Shown piece after piece: positions 42,511 through 54,100 of a stretch of DNA of 64,000 nt. The notes beneath the pieces were generated by a model that saw nothing but the letters and a program-made list of their open reading frames with translations, had not been told where the DNA came from and did no database searches. The DNA is from Mycteria americana (taxonomy: Eukaryota > Chordata > Aves > Ciconiiformes > Ciconiidae). The stretch is taken from contig NC_134365.1 of NCBI RefSeq assembly GCF_035582795.1, positions 40,280,135-40,344,134 on the forward strand. The letters run 5' to 3'. A program made the position numbers and the translations under genes. Numbering within the stretch: position 1 is the first letter of the stretch; each line of letters starts with the position of its first letter.

Positions 42511-45500
42511 TGGACAATACACATAACAGTACAACTGAACCATTCTGTTTCTCCCATTTAATAATAATGAGGACAGCTTTGCTTATTCTTTGAAGAAATT
42601 CTCTGTACAAATGTATTTTGATTTGTGTATATGAAAAACCACCTGTAAGAATGGTAATCCAGATTAGTGCACGACTAAGAGAATAACACTGTGCAGTAAT
42701 GACTGATGCAAAGCTGTGGTGCAATTTACCATATACAACACTGTTAGAGGTGTGATTAAACCATGCTGCAACTGATGGGAGAAATGATACCTTTCATTAT
42801 CTGTATACAAATTAAAGGGGGCCTCAAACCAAAATGTAGACCCATGTTACCACCAAATGCAACTGGGACTGTAAGGATGGAGGATTTTCTTGAGCTATGT
42901 CTTGGGCAGAGGGATTTGTAGGAGTATCTGCTTGTATGAGAGAGAAAGGGAAAGATGAGACAGAAGAGATTCAAAGAACGAGATGGAGACTAAGAACAGA
43001 CAGAAAAGCATTTGCAGGGAAAAGTGTTTGGAAAAGGCAAGTTCTTTTGAGTTAGGTATTATCTGGAAAGGACTTGGAATGGTTGTTGTTGCTGTATTTG
43101 TGAGAATAGGATTATTAGTATTTGTGCATAAAAAAGGATTACATCAGGATGGCTGACCACCATCAATTTTTTTTTTAAAGGGAACAACTCACATGAGTTC
43201 TTTTTCTTATTGAACTAGTTTTAGTTCAAAAAAAACTTAATAATACTTACTGCTATTAAAAATGGTACTTGATACACATGTGAAAAGCATAAAACTGAGG
43301 ACTTTACTCTGTGACCCAGGTGGTCCTGCCAGTCCTATATTAAAGTTATCTCTGACTTTCCCCCCTTGCATACTTCAGTGCTAAATGTTTCCCTTAGAAC
43401 TTCATTTGTTCACTGTGCAGATATTGATTAAGCAGAAAAAAAAAGGAGTATAAAAATGGAAAGTAGCATCCAGGAAAAAAGAATAGTGAGTTTAGTGAAC
43501 CAACAGAGATGACAACTAGCCTTTCCTTTTTCTGTGGACAAGCCCAATCATTTCCACCTGAACTGCAACAAACCCTCTCATTCTCTGCTTTCTGCGACTT
43601 TTCACTTAGAAAAAATGCCTAAACAGTCTGGGTAGCTTTTGCAAAATAAGTACTACACTGTGTTTGTTTACCTTGGTTCAAATTCGAAAGTCTCATTGCT
43701 TCCCCAGACATGAGGTTTAGTCTGTGAGCCAAGAGTGGATGAAACAAACACTATGCTCATCGTGTCGCTGCTGAGCCAGCACATGGCCCAGAACACACAT
43801 GGGCATCGAACGGTGCTAGCCTGGGAATTTATCCTTCACACTCCTCTGGGTGAATCCATGCTTTGACTACTTTAGTGAGGTGATGGAAAACTTTTCCTGC
43901 CATGGTGAGTGTGGGTGCATTTCCAATCAAGGTAACGCAGGTGTAAATGCTAGTGGAGACAAGACTCCTGGGGGAGTCTTGGCCTGGCACTTTCAAGGTC
44001 ACTTTGGGAGGTATAACAGAGTAATCCCTCTCTTTTGTGGAACTGGAACTGCTCTGGTTTCAATGCTACTTCAGCATTTTTTACCATCTACACAACTGAG
44101 TAAAGGATTTGGATTACTTTTCAGAAATGCCTCTCTGCTGCACTGAACTTGCAGAGCATTGCCACCATGAGTGTGCCAAGCTGGAGAAGACAGAAGGAGA
44201 CAAGGAGAAGAAATGGCCACTCTAAAGTGGGAGGCATTCCTATGCCCAGTGGAGTGACGTCCATACCAACTAGGTAATGCTGGACAGAAGATTAATAAAA
44301 CAGTATTTCTATCACATTGGGAAATGGTTGGTACTTGCAAAAACTTTTCCATAAGACCAGCTTCACCTCGCAGAGCAGAACGTAGCAATAACTGGCAGCC
44401 TTGATTGAAGTCTGGCTTTGAATCTCTGTGTCATTGAGCAAAAATAAAGAAAAATCAGCCCATTAAAGCCACATCTTCCATTTTTATAGCAACTTCAGTC
44501 TGAAAGAATGAAGACCTTTGAAAAATTCATTATTTAAATTTTATCACGTGACCACATGTTATGAGGAAGGAGGAAGAAGTCTTATGAATTTCAGTTTAGA
44601 GATGGATAAATTAAGGTGCATGGAGGGTACCCAGGTCCAAAGCAGAATTGTGAATAAACCATAGGATTCCTGAATCCTCACCCTATGCTTTTCACTGTTA
44701 CTATTTGGAGTATTTTGTGGAGCTATTTTTGGAGTCTCATCAGGTAAAAGGATTCTTGACTTTTAACTACAGGTTTGTCAGAGCTACAAAGTTTGTTTGG
44801 CTTTCAGGGGGTTAATTTTCAGGTGAAAATGTGTTTTGTATTTTTATTTCCTGATTTCTGAGTTCAGGTTTGGCATCTCTGCCGCCTTCCAACTAGGAAT
44901 TAACATGTTGTACTATTTTTAATCACACTCTGGATCTATCCCTGGCTTGTTTCTAAAGATAAACTAAACCACATGTCAATCCTTACATAAGTTGGTGAGG
45001 CCATTTCAGTTTTTTTGTTTCTTCCGCTTAGTATTAAGTTACATTTATATGCACTTTCAGAAAACGTAGAAGCATTATTTATTTTATATGAAACAGCAGA
45101 ATCTGCCTAGTTGGGCAGCTTGTTTGCAGAATCAGTCTTACGGTCAAAGTGGACAACTGTAAACTAATGTGCTCGAAGGGGAAATTTCTTTTTAATCCTT
45201 GTCATTTAATAGTTAATAGAGAATTTATATATTTATATTCTTTATTCATTTGTATCTTCCCTGATTAGGATAAAGGTTTGGGGTTTTTTTTGAACACGGT
45301 AGAGAATTTGCCATTCTTGTTATATTGTGTCAATGAGTTCTGCAGGTTGTGTATAGATACTGCTGTGTATAAAAGGAATTTCTTCCCCAAATTTATACTT
45401 TTTGGTATTCAAGCCTTGACTTTTAATTAAGGAATACAGGGCATTAATCAGCATTCACTTTTTAGACATCATTTTAAGCTCTTATTTCTGATGCTGATTT

Positions 45501-45559
45501 AGTGCATTGACAAGTCAAACAGAGGAGAGGCCTATGAAGTGGTTTGAGGTTTTGATGCT

Positions 45560-46515
45560 GCAACAGATTTGTTGCGTGATTTCAGCACATCATTTGAGTC
45601 ATTCCAAGACAAACAGGAAAGAATCAATATATGTGATATAGATAAGAGTTTGGTAAGGCTTTTGAAATTCCCTCCTATGATATCTCATAAAAAAGGGAGG
45701 GACACACTCTCTAGCATAAACTACTGCAAAGACAATACAAGACTGATATGAAAACCATGCTCAAACCATGGGTTTGGATGGCTAATTGTTAAAGTAAAGC
45801 ATCTCATCTCAGAGGATCATTCTGGTTCTGATAATGTGCAATACTTTAATTAATGACTTGGCTGATGGAATAGGGAGTGCACTTATCAAATTTGCAAGAT
45901 ATGAAGGGCCATCAACATTTTTTTTCAGAACAAGATTAGAATTCAGTAAGAATCAATGGACATAGAAGAAAGCTCACAAGTGAAGTCACACACAAGCTGG
46001 AGAAAGACTGGTTAAGCAGCATTCTGCTGCCGTAAGAAAAAACAGCAAGGGATCTTTGCTGGAATGTATAAGCAGGTGTGTGATATGTTAAAGCCAGTGC
46101 TGTTCAGACCTCAGCTGGAGTGCTATGCCCAGACTTGAGCACTGTTCTTCTACAAGGATGAGGACCCACAGGAAGAAGCCCAGAGAGAATAACAAAAACA
46201 ACTGGAAGTCTAAAAGCCATCACCTATGAGGAAATATTAAAATAACTGTGTTTATTCTTTGAGAAAACAGAGGGGATAGATGATGCCATCAAATACCCTG
46301 AAGATTGTTGCTTCCTGCATCCACTGAGATAAGCTCATTACCTCTTGTCCTACACTGCAGCAAAGGAGATTAAGTTAGACTTTGGAAAATATTTCTTACT
46401 CCAAGGTTAGTTCGGCACTGGAATGTACTGCTTAGGGAGGCTGTGCTGTCTTCCACCACTGGAAGTTTTGAGAAAGAGCTTCAGGAGCAGTTAACATCAA
46501 TCCTGCCTATTTGCT
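45560..46515 (+). mobile_element. Old CR1 LINE copy, diverged
   Basis: Nearly 1 kb in CR1 order. Landmarks are a TTGGTAAGGCTTTTGAA phrase (CR1 has aaagccttcgacac), a TTAATTAATGACTTGGCTGA segment (CR1 INDLDDG), ATAGGGAGTGCACTTATCAA, GCTCATTACCTCTTGTCCTA, GGAATGTACTGCTTAGGGAG, and a final CCACTGGAAGTTTTGAGAAA. The reading frame is broken many times. Clearly older than the copy at 738. Confidence 0.75.
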
Positions 46516-49500
46516 ATTATTTTGGGGTTTTTTAGTGGGTAGATTTGAAGAAAAATACAGACCTCATTGGTTTTAACGTTATATCAGTTGAATCAGGGAA
46601 AGCAGCAAAAAGAACTGTAGTTTTAGGACTCCCATAAGCTGGCTGCTTATTTATGCCAATGTACCAATTAGATCTGCTTTCCAAATGCTTAGCTAAATGT
46701 TGAAGAAATATGCCTGACTGGGGGATTCTTGTCTATACTATGGTTCCGGGAACTGCTAGCACTGGTTCAGCTGAGCTAGTAGAAGGGGGAAAAAAAATCT
46801 CTAAAATAGATAAGATTTATAGTCTCTGTATCTTTTTTGTACATAGTGGATCATTCTTTGTTTCTTTTCACTGTGCAATGGGGTTGCAATGCATGTGTGA
46901 CTTCTATTAATAGATTCATCCTTTGGTTTGGTTGAGTTTATTGTTTTATAACATCTTCATTGAAAGGGAGGTAATAATTGCAGTTTATTCAATATTAAAA
47001 AAAAATAAATAAAAGAAACAAGTAGGAAGTACCACAGGCAAGTAGAAAATAAGATTTCAAAGTTTATCTGCTCTATTTATCCATGAAATTTTTGAGACAT
47101 CCTCTCCCACCACACACTTGAACATCTTCTATAAAGAGAACAATCATCTCATTCTTTTATTCCTCCCAACCTGTAGGAGGAAAAATTTGATTAGCTGGCA
47201 TTTGTGTTTGTGCGTATAGATGAGAAATTTTAATTAAAGTCAGATCAAAGAAAAATGCTGCACTTGGCTTCTTTAAAGTCCTGCAGCCATTCTTGCCTTC
47301 AATAGAGAAGACTGCCATGGTCTGGGGCTACCTTCTGTGAAACACCTTTGTCTCTTGTGCTTTTACCTCCCTGAAATAGATTTCTTAGGTCCAGTGGATT
47401 GTAACTATTAGTGAAGGAAACAGCCACATTTGAAGACACAGTCTCTCAGGCAGATGGTTCAAATGCAATAGGAGACCTGGACAGACAGAGATACAGCTCA
47501 GGGGCACTCTGTGCAGTGAGGGAACTGTTTGCAATGATGTTTACCACATTTTGCACTTTTTTGCACTGGAGAGAAGCTACGCAAGTGAGACTATCAGCTC
47601 TTAGTATATAGATTGCTGTGGCCAAGCCTGTGCCAAGACACCTATCCAGCTTTCTGTCTAGCTGGAGAATGGGAATTTCTAATTTGGGCATTTAACCACA
47701 CTGAGGAGTTCAAAAGGAACAGATGAACTGATTTAACAAGCCGAGTGAATAGATTTGATGGGAGCAGCAAATACTGGTGTTCATTAGAAACAACACAGTT
47801 TCAGCAAAGTCCATCCTCCAGATTTCGGACATTGTACAGTTTTGTTGAATGGTCCTGTCAGACTACATCTATTTAATCAGAGACAGCACACATGGCATAT
47901 GTTATTCCACCAAAGCTGTAAACTGTACATCACTTTCCACTGGCAACAGTGACTTTGCTCATTTAGAACAATGGTGATGCATGGTTTTGTCTCTAAAAGG
48001 ACTTCAGTTCCCCTGATAGCCAGGGACCCAAGTACACTAAAAGGCCTTAATTGCCCTAATCAGCCTCATCTGGGACCCCTACTCAGGCACCTTCTTCCCA
48101 TAGTGGGAAGGGACTCCAGGGTGCCATTTAAGCTCAGGCTCAGGCCACCAGGATTTGCCTGTGCTGTGCCTTGGGTGAGCCTATCTTGGTTGCTCCCTCC
48201 TTGGATGAGCCTCAGACCTACATTACAGGTGTAGGTCTACATAGAGGTCTGTAGTTCTGTCTCTTGCTCTTCCTGTCAAGATTACCCAGATGGATCCTGG
48301 ACTTGATTTGACATCTCACCTTGTGTGATGGTCACTAGGTGTATGACAAAGGCTGTTGCTATCACCAACCTAGCCCTGCTCTTGACTGTGGGGTTACCCA
48401 TTGGTGGGGTTACCCTTGGTTCCCAGCTCATGATGCCTGGAGGAATAGCCCTGCTCTGATGTGCAGCTCAGGGAGGAACCAAGGGTTGGATAAAAGTACT
48501 CTTTTAAAATAGATTTGTTTCAAAAAAATGCTTAATTCTCTTATTTATGTTTCTGGATTTAATCCAATTTTTTTCAACTTTTAATTTGAACCATGCAAGT
48601 TATATTTTCTGCAGTTTGCTGCTGCCTGACTTTTAAAGTATTACATACAGCAAAATACAGGAGTACTTTGACAAAATAAATCTGTTGGTGATTAATTTTA
48701 GCACAGTCAAATGTCTTTGGAACTGTATTGCTTTTATTTCTTGAAATGCAAGATGTCTAATCTGGTTAAGATAGCAGATTGTCATGCCAAGTACAGTCGT
48801 TGTACAGGATTAAGAACTATAGGATTACAGATCCTAATTATAGACTCTTGTCAGTTTACTATGTCTTAATACATTATTTTCAACTTCTGATTCCACTTGT
48901 CATGTCTCTTTTGCAATCATGTTTTTAATGAACTTTCTGATGCATTTTCTAATTTGGTAAACCTGTATTCTGATAGTACTGCCTGGGTTCTATTGCATGT
49001 CAATATTAGCAAATTAAATCATTTTAAAGGTCAGAGCTCTTCAAACTGAATATCTCTGTTCTATAAGGCTTTTCACAACAAACTTCAAATTATAATGCTA
49101 TTTGAATGTTTCACTTCTTGTACTGCTTGGTTTCTTAGCTTTCAGATTGCTTCCAGAAAAGCTGTGGATGCTGGTTTTCTGTAGCCATTTTTGCTGCTTG
49201 AGCCCCCTTGTAGTCAGTGTAGAGTTACATACTGAAAAGGAATTTAGAAGATATTACTATTTATAGGTAATACATTTACTTTACGATGAATGGCATTGAT
49301 ACATTTGTGTTTTGACATTCTCTTAGTCATATTTATTTGCCCTCAATGAACTTCTTACTTGGTGGATGCTAGGGTGAATGTGCCACAGAGAACATTATTT
49401 GGCTGTGGCTATGTCCTGCAGGACTGGCCAAACAGGATTCTTTCACATTCAGTGGAAAGCTGTCAAGATAATTAACGTTTCAATTATTGACTGGAATGTG

Positions 49501-50749
49501 GCCTAGATTCCTTAACTGATGAATGGGACAAGATCTTGTTTACATTAGTTTTTTGCTAAAGTTCCTCACCATTGCAGCCCATGTACCAGTTCAGCTGCAC
49601 TAACAACGATGAAAGTACATCATCCAGCCAAGACTGCTGTCATGTGAAGAATATTTTTTGGCAATCTAATTGGACCAGTGGTAAAATGGAGTCTTGGTTA
49701 TAGTAGCTTTCCAACATTTTGCCTACGGCTTTTAAAGACACAGAAAATGCAAAACAGTACAGACCAGGACTTCAGAAGGGAAAAAAGTGAAGGCTGCATG
49801 TTAACCTCTGGAAAGCTGGAAAATTGCCTGAACTACCCTGGTTGTGTCAGGGTGGCAGTAATGATGGCTTAAGGACATAAGCAAACCAAGATGAGAGGTA
49901 GTAGTAGTATCTCTTTACCGGACAAACTAGCAGAGCTGGAAAAACACATCTTTTTAGCAGGTGAGCCCTATTTTAGCTCTATATGTGGCCTTATTTCACA
50001 AGTCTTGTGCATGTAAATGACAGCTGAGTCTTTAATTATTACATATACATCAGGCAGGCTTGGCACCTGATTTGGGGCAGTGCATGCCCCATGAGTGAAA
50101 ATCACTGGATAATGATCTGGCATGTCTCATTTTCTCATTTTTAATTGTGTAATCCTGTGCCTTTGTTACTGTACGCCATTAAATACAGAATTATTAACTT
50201 CCTTGTGTTTTTCACAGTAACAAAACATTCAGACTTTAATAGCCCTGTCCTCACCTGCCCTTGAACAGAAGCAATGTTTTAACCCTCTCTTCTGGGTGGT
50301 GAGCGGGGGCACAGAAATGTTGGCTGTCTCTCCTGAGGCCATGAGCGTTTGCAGCCTGCCTGTTGGCAGCCTCCCTTCTTGTGAAATGCGGTGCCTGGCA
50401 GCACTCGTGCCCTGCACTGTGTCAGCCGTGAGCCTCGAAGTACCTCTCCAGCCAGGCCCTAAGGAAGCGATCTAACAGCATTTCGTGGTCAGAGCGTTCA
50501 CCATGAGCCGCCCTGCGCTGCTTGTAGCGGAGGGATGGAGGCTGCCCCTGACCCACACATCCTGGCTGTGTAACGCAACTACCTGCTTTCAGCCTCGGGC
50601 CTCCTCCTTGCTAGACCTTCTGGCCCCTGAAACCCCATCATCTGTTGGCAGCGTGGCTGACTACCAGGAGTGCGAAGGAAACACCTCTCTGATGCTCTCC
50701 CTCAGAAGTATTTTGAGTCACTAGCGGGTGTTTTGAGGGCAGACTGTGA
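46516..50749. other. Intergenic DNA left of the RAB3IP CpG island
   Basis: AT-rich, with no exon recognised. A more GC-rich segment at about 48030-48490 may be an interspersed repeat. Base composition rises towards the CpG island from about 50230. Confidence 0.55.
48030..48490. repeat. Possible avian LTR-like interspersed repeat
   Basis: A GC-richer block in AT-rich surroundings with phrases such as CCATTTAAGCTCAGGCTCAG, plus a local duplication of GTGGGGTTACCC (48389-48413). It resembles, from memory, LTR-type repeats seen elsewhere in bird DNA. Ends and class were not established. Confidence 0.3.
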
Positions 50750-51043
50750 GGCCCAGGCACCACGGCTGACAGGAGGCTGCTCTGGCTGGCCTTGCGCCCC
50801 AGCTCCTGGAGCGGGACCCGGCCTCCGCAGGGGCACAGCCTCTGCCCCGGCGGCAGGGAGGCTGCCGTGCGCGAGGCCTCGCCCGCCTCTCCTCAGAGCA
50901 CCACACCCACCCCTGCGCCGGCGCCCGAGGGCGGTTACCGCCATCGCCGCTAGGGGGCGGCGGGGGTCGCGCACACCTGCCCCCCACCCCCCTGCGGGCG
51001 GTGCGTCCGCGGGGCGCATGCGCGGCGGCTGCCCAGCGCCCCG

Positions 51044-51063
51044 CCCCCCCCCCCCCCCCCCCC
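51044..51063. repeat. Uninterrupted 20-C run
   Basis: Twenty consecutive C residues on the plus strand (G on the minus) inside the CpG island, about 57 bp before the presumed exon 1 donor. Confidence 0.97.
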
Positions 51064-51120
51064 AGGTTGGCTGAGGGGACGCGGTGCGGCGGCGGCGGCC
51101 GCTCTCGCTGGGCTCGGCAG
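51064..51120 (+). other. RAB3IP: Presumed RAB3IP noncoding exon 1 (5' end unknown)
   Basis: The sequence ending CTCGGCAG with the following GTACGTGG forms a strong donor at 51121. It lies in the CpG island upstream of the first coding exon, which itself begins at a splice acceptor. The listed start is only the end of the C run; the real transcription start is unknown. Inference from position and splice signal. Confidence 0.5.
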
Positions 51121-54100
51121 GTACGTGGTGGCGGGGCTGCGCGGCCCCGGCCCCGCTGGCGGGACGGGGGGTGGCCGGCCGGGCCGCGGCTCCCCGATAG
51201 CGCCGTCGCACCTGCCCGCCGCCGAGCTCCCGGGAGCCTGTGCCCGGGCGGGCGGAGCCGGCGCCGCCTGGGAGGGTTGCCCCTCGCCGGGGCGCGGTGG
51301 CGGGGGGGCGGGCAGGCGGGCTTCCCCACGCCGGACCCGTCGCCCGCCCGCTGTGGCCGCCCCGGCTGCGTGGGCTGGGGTGGAGGGTCGTGTGTGTCGT
51401 CCCGTACCCCCCCCCCCCTCCTCCGGAAGAGCGCGGGGGCAGGTGGCGGCTCGGGCTGTGCTGTTGTGGCCGTCTGCGGTGGGAAGGCGCCGCTGGCCCG
51501 GGCACCCCCGGCTCCGCCGGGGTTTGCGTGGGTGCGGAGGGAGCAGCTGGCGGCAGGGATGCGCTTGGCCCCAAATCCAGTCACGGTCCAAGCCAAAACT
51601 GGGCAAAACTACTTCTCGGGGGTCACCCCGGAAAGTGCCGGGCGCACCTGCCCCGGGAGAGCAGGCGGTGGCGGTGGACAAAGAGCCGTCGCGCTCCCGG
51701 AGCCGGCGGCTCGGGGCAGCCGTCCTCCCCTCGAGGGCCGCCAGCGCGGGGGCGGCGGGGGCGGCCCTTCCGAGGCGTCGTGGGGCCGGTGGGGAAGGGC
51801 GTCCGGGCAGGAATGACTAAAATGAGGAGAGGGGGGTTGCGGGAAGAGGCTGAGCTGGCGCTGAAATCTTCTCCTCCGCTCCCAAACCTCTCGGCCGGTG
51901 CGGCGGGAGGGGAGAGCGCCGAGAGAGGCGGCGGGGGAAGGGAAGCGGAGGGTAGGGCAGGCTGGCTCGGTGGGTTCACAGACTTCGCCCCCCTCCGCCT
52001 AGGCGCGGGGCGGCGGTGCCAGAAGCAGCGCGGTTGGAGACCGGAGGGGAGTTCGAGTTCTGCTTTGTGGGGCTGCGGAGCTGCGCTCGCCTGTAGTGTT
52101 TCCGGTTGCTTTAAGGTCTTCGAGTAATATTGAGGTCGCCGATAAGTAGCCTTGTAAGCTGTAGTAGTTAAGTAGCAGGGATTTCAGTTAACCTTAATTT
52201 CGTAATGCAGTTACGTTAGAGAATAAGGCGCAGAAAGGAAATTCTGGTTATAAGTTGATTGCAAGTGATGAGCTGTGCAGAAATTTGTGCTGCTTAAGTG
52301 CTGATGCTCCACTAGTTCCCTAAGAGTCGCAGGGCTCTGGAAGCAGGAGGACACCCAGTAGCCAAATCCTCGATGATAACCTCCATGCTTCTCTTGCTGA
52401 CAAAAAGCAACAGTGTTTTCATCGGTTTGAGAGTGTTGTCTGTTTTGTTTGCAGATAGCGTAATAAGCTTTATATTGCTTGATTTGTTCACCGTGTTCAT
52501 TTGTAAGCATGTTCTTAGGAAGTATCAAAAACAGTGATCTAGATAGCTAAAATAATTAATCTTCCACAGACTTGCCATAACTGTGAAATTATCAGCTTCT
52601 CTTTTGAAGCAGATGTAGGGTTACTCAGTCTAGAAGCATGTATTGGCAGCTACCATCTGTTCAAATATTTGTATTTCTCAGTAAAATATAGGGCAAAACC
52701 TGAGGTCTTCTTGCTTTAATATTTTTATTGTTTTTATTATAGGTCTGTTTAATGAGTTCTGGGGAGGGTTAAAGTCAGGCCTTCTGTATTTCTGTCTTGG
52801 CAGTCATTCTTCTGCTGTGCTTGGTTAATATTACCTAGTGAGCAAAGAAGGATAAATAATTTACCATTCTCATTATGCTTTTAATAAATAACAAATGGGA
52901 ATGCCCCTCACAGCTGCAACTGAAATATCCTTCTTGTTACACTATATTTAAAAGGGGATTTTTTTCTGTAGAAAAACAGTCACAATAAGCCTTTTGATTA
53001 TAGACTGCAGCTATCTTCATAGCTTTTATTGACTTGATTTAAAATTCATGTGAAATGCCAAATGAGCTGGTCTCTCACTGTTCCACTTACGTTTATGGTT
53101 TTTCCCAGAAAAGAAATGTGTACTTGGAATTTTTATTTTTAAAGATCCTTTTAAATATGGCATTTAAAATCTTGTCCACTGTAACTTGACTAAAACTTGT
53201 ATTAGACACTTTAGTAACGCTTAATAATATGCTAACCATTTTTTTAGAAATTAAGAAAATGTTTCTTTAAATACATTTGCACATACATTTAGAAAGCTTT
53301 ACATACCGTGAAAATTGTGATCATTTTTACTTAAGTTTATTGATTGAGTATTTTCAGTGTTAATTGAAAATGAGAGGACCTTTGGGTCCAAGTCTTGGCA
53401 AGAATGACACTGCAGTCACAGTCACTGTGATCAGGCTTAAACCTGAGGTGGGATTGTAAAGTTGTTTCCAAGATAAAGCAGAACAATGCTTTGTCTTAAA
53501 AAGAACAGCGTCTGCAAAGAGAATCATATTTGCAGGTAAATTAACTTGGTTTAGAGAGTCTTTGTGAACCGAACGGCATTCTTTGAATGTTTGTTTACAG
53601 TAAAAGTTTGCAGTATTCTACTCTGCAAAGCACTGATTTTTCTCTCTAGTAAGAGGTGTACTATCTACCAGACTCTAAACGATGTTTATTTATAGGTTTC
53701 GCAAGCACTTCATAAATATAGGTCGTTGAATCTTGTGTGTGTGCTGCTTGTTTCTGTAAGAGAGACACTTGCTGTCGGCACCTGTATTTTTCTAGTTGAA
53801 GATATTCCTATAATAAAGTTTTCAAAAGAGATTTTTTTAAATTATCAGTTCAGCAAAACCAGAATTTTTTTAACTTTATAAAACCCTGCTATCAAATAGA
53901 CTACATGTTTCTTTTAAAACAGTGTGAAATAGTGTTTAACATGAGAATAAAGAATAGAAAAACATCCACATCATAGCATTATATGACAACACTAGTGGGA
54001 ATGGAATAGAAAAATATTCTCCTGTTGAACCAAGTGTGGTTTTGCTAGCTCTTAAATTCTGTAGACTCGCCTAACTTAAATTTTACCTTCTATTTACCAT

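Larger units (their letters stand above)
32679..45559. other. BEST3 upstream/intergenic DNA, no coding exon recognised
   Basis: It should contain BEST3's noncoding exon 1 and promoter, which I could not place. Contents are an AT-rich TAGA/TATA simple-sequence stretch at 32755-32835, a CR1 scrap at 34440-34620, a CAG microsatellite at 36681, a GC-rich patch near 38900-39250 without gene motifs, and an AAC/AAT microsatellite at 42446. Open frames of up to 164 codons in the GC-rich patch have no family signature. Confidence 0.6.
50750..52100 (+). promoter_or_regulatory. RAB3IP: CpG island, likely RAB3IP promoter
   Basis: About 1.3 kb of very GC-rich, CpG-dense DNA in an AT-rich neighbourhood, with several GC-box-like GGGGCGG/CCGCCC sequences. 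It is the only CpG island between BEST3 and the RAB3IP coding exons and contains a consensus donor at 51121. The large open frames on both strands follow from lack of AT-rich stops and do not look like proteins. Confidence 0.85.

Noticed and set aside
50702-52127. Several 230-295-codon open frames on both strands
   Set aside because: They are produced by extreme GC content of the CpG island, overlap each other on both strands, and encode Pro/Arg/Gly/Ala-rich sequence without domains.
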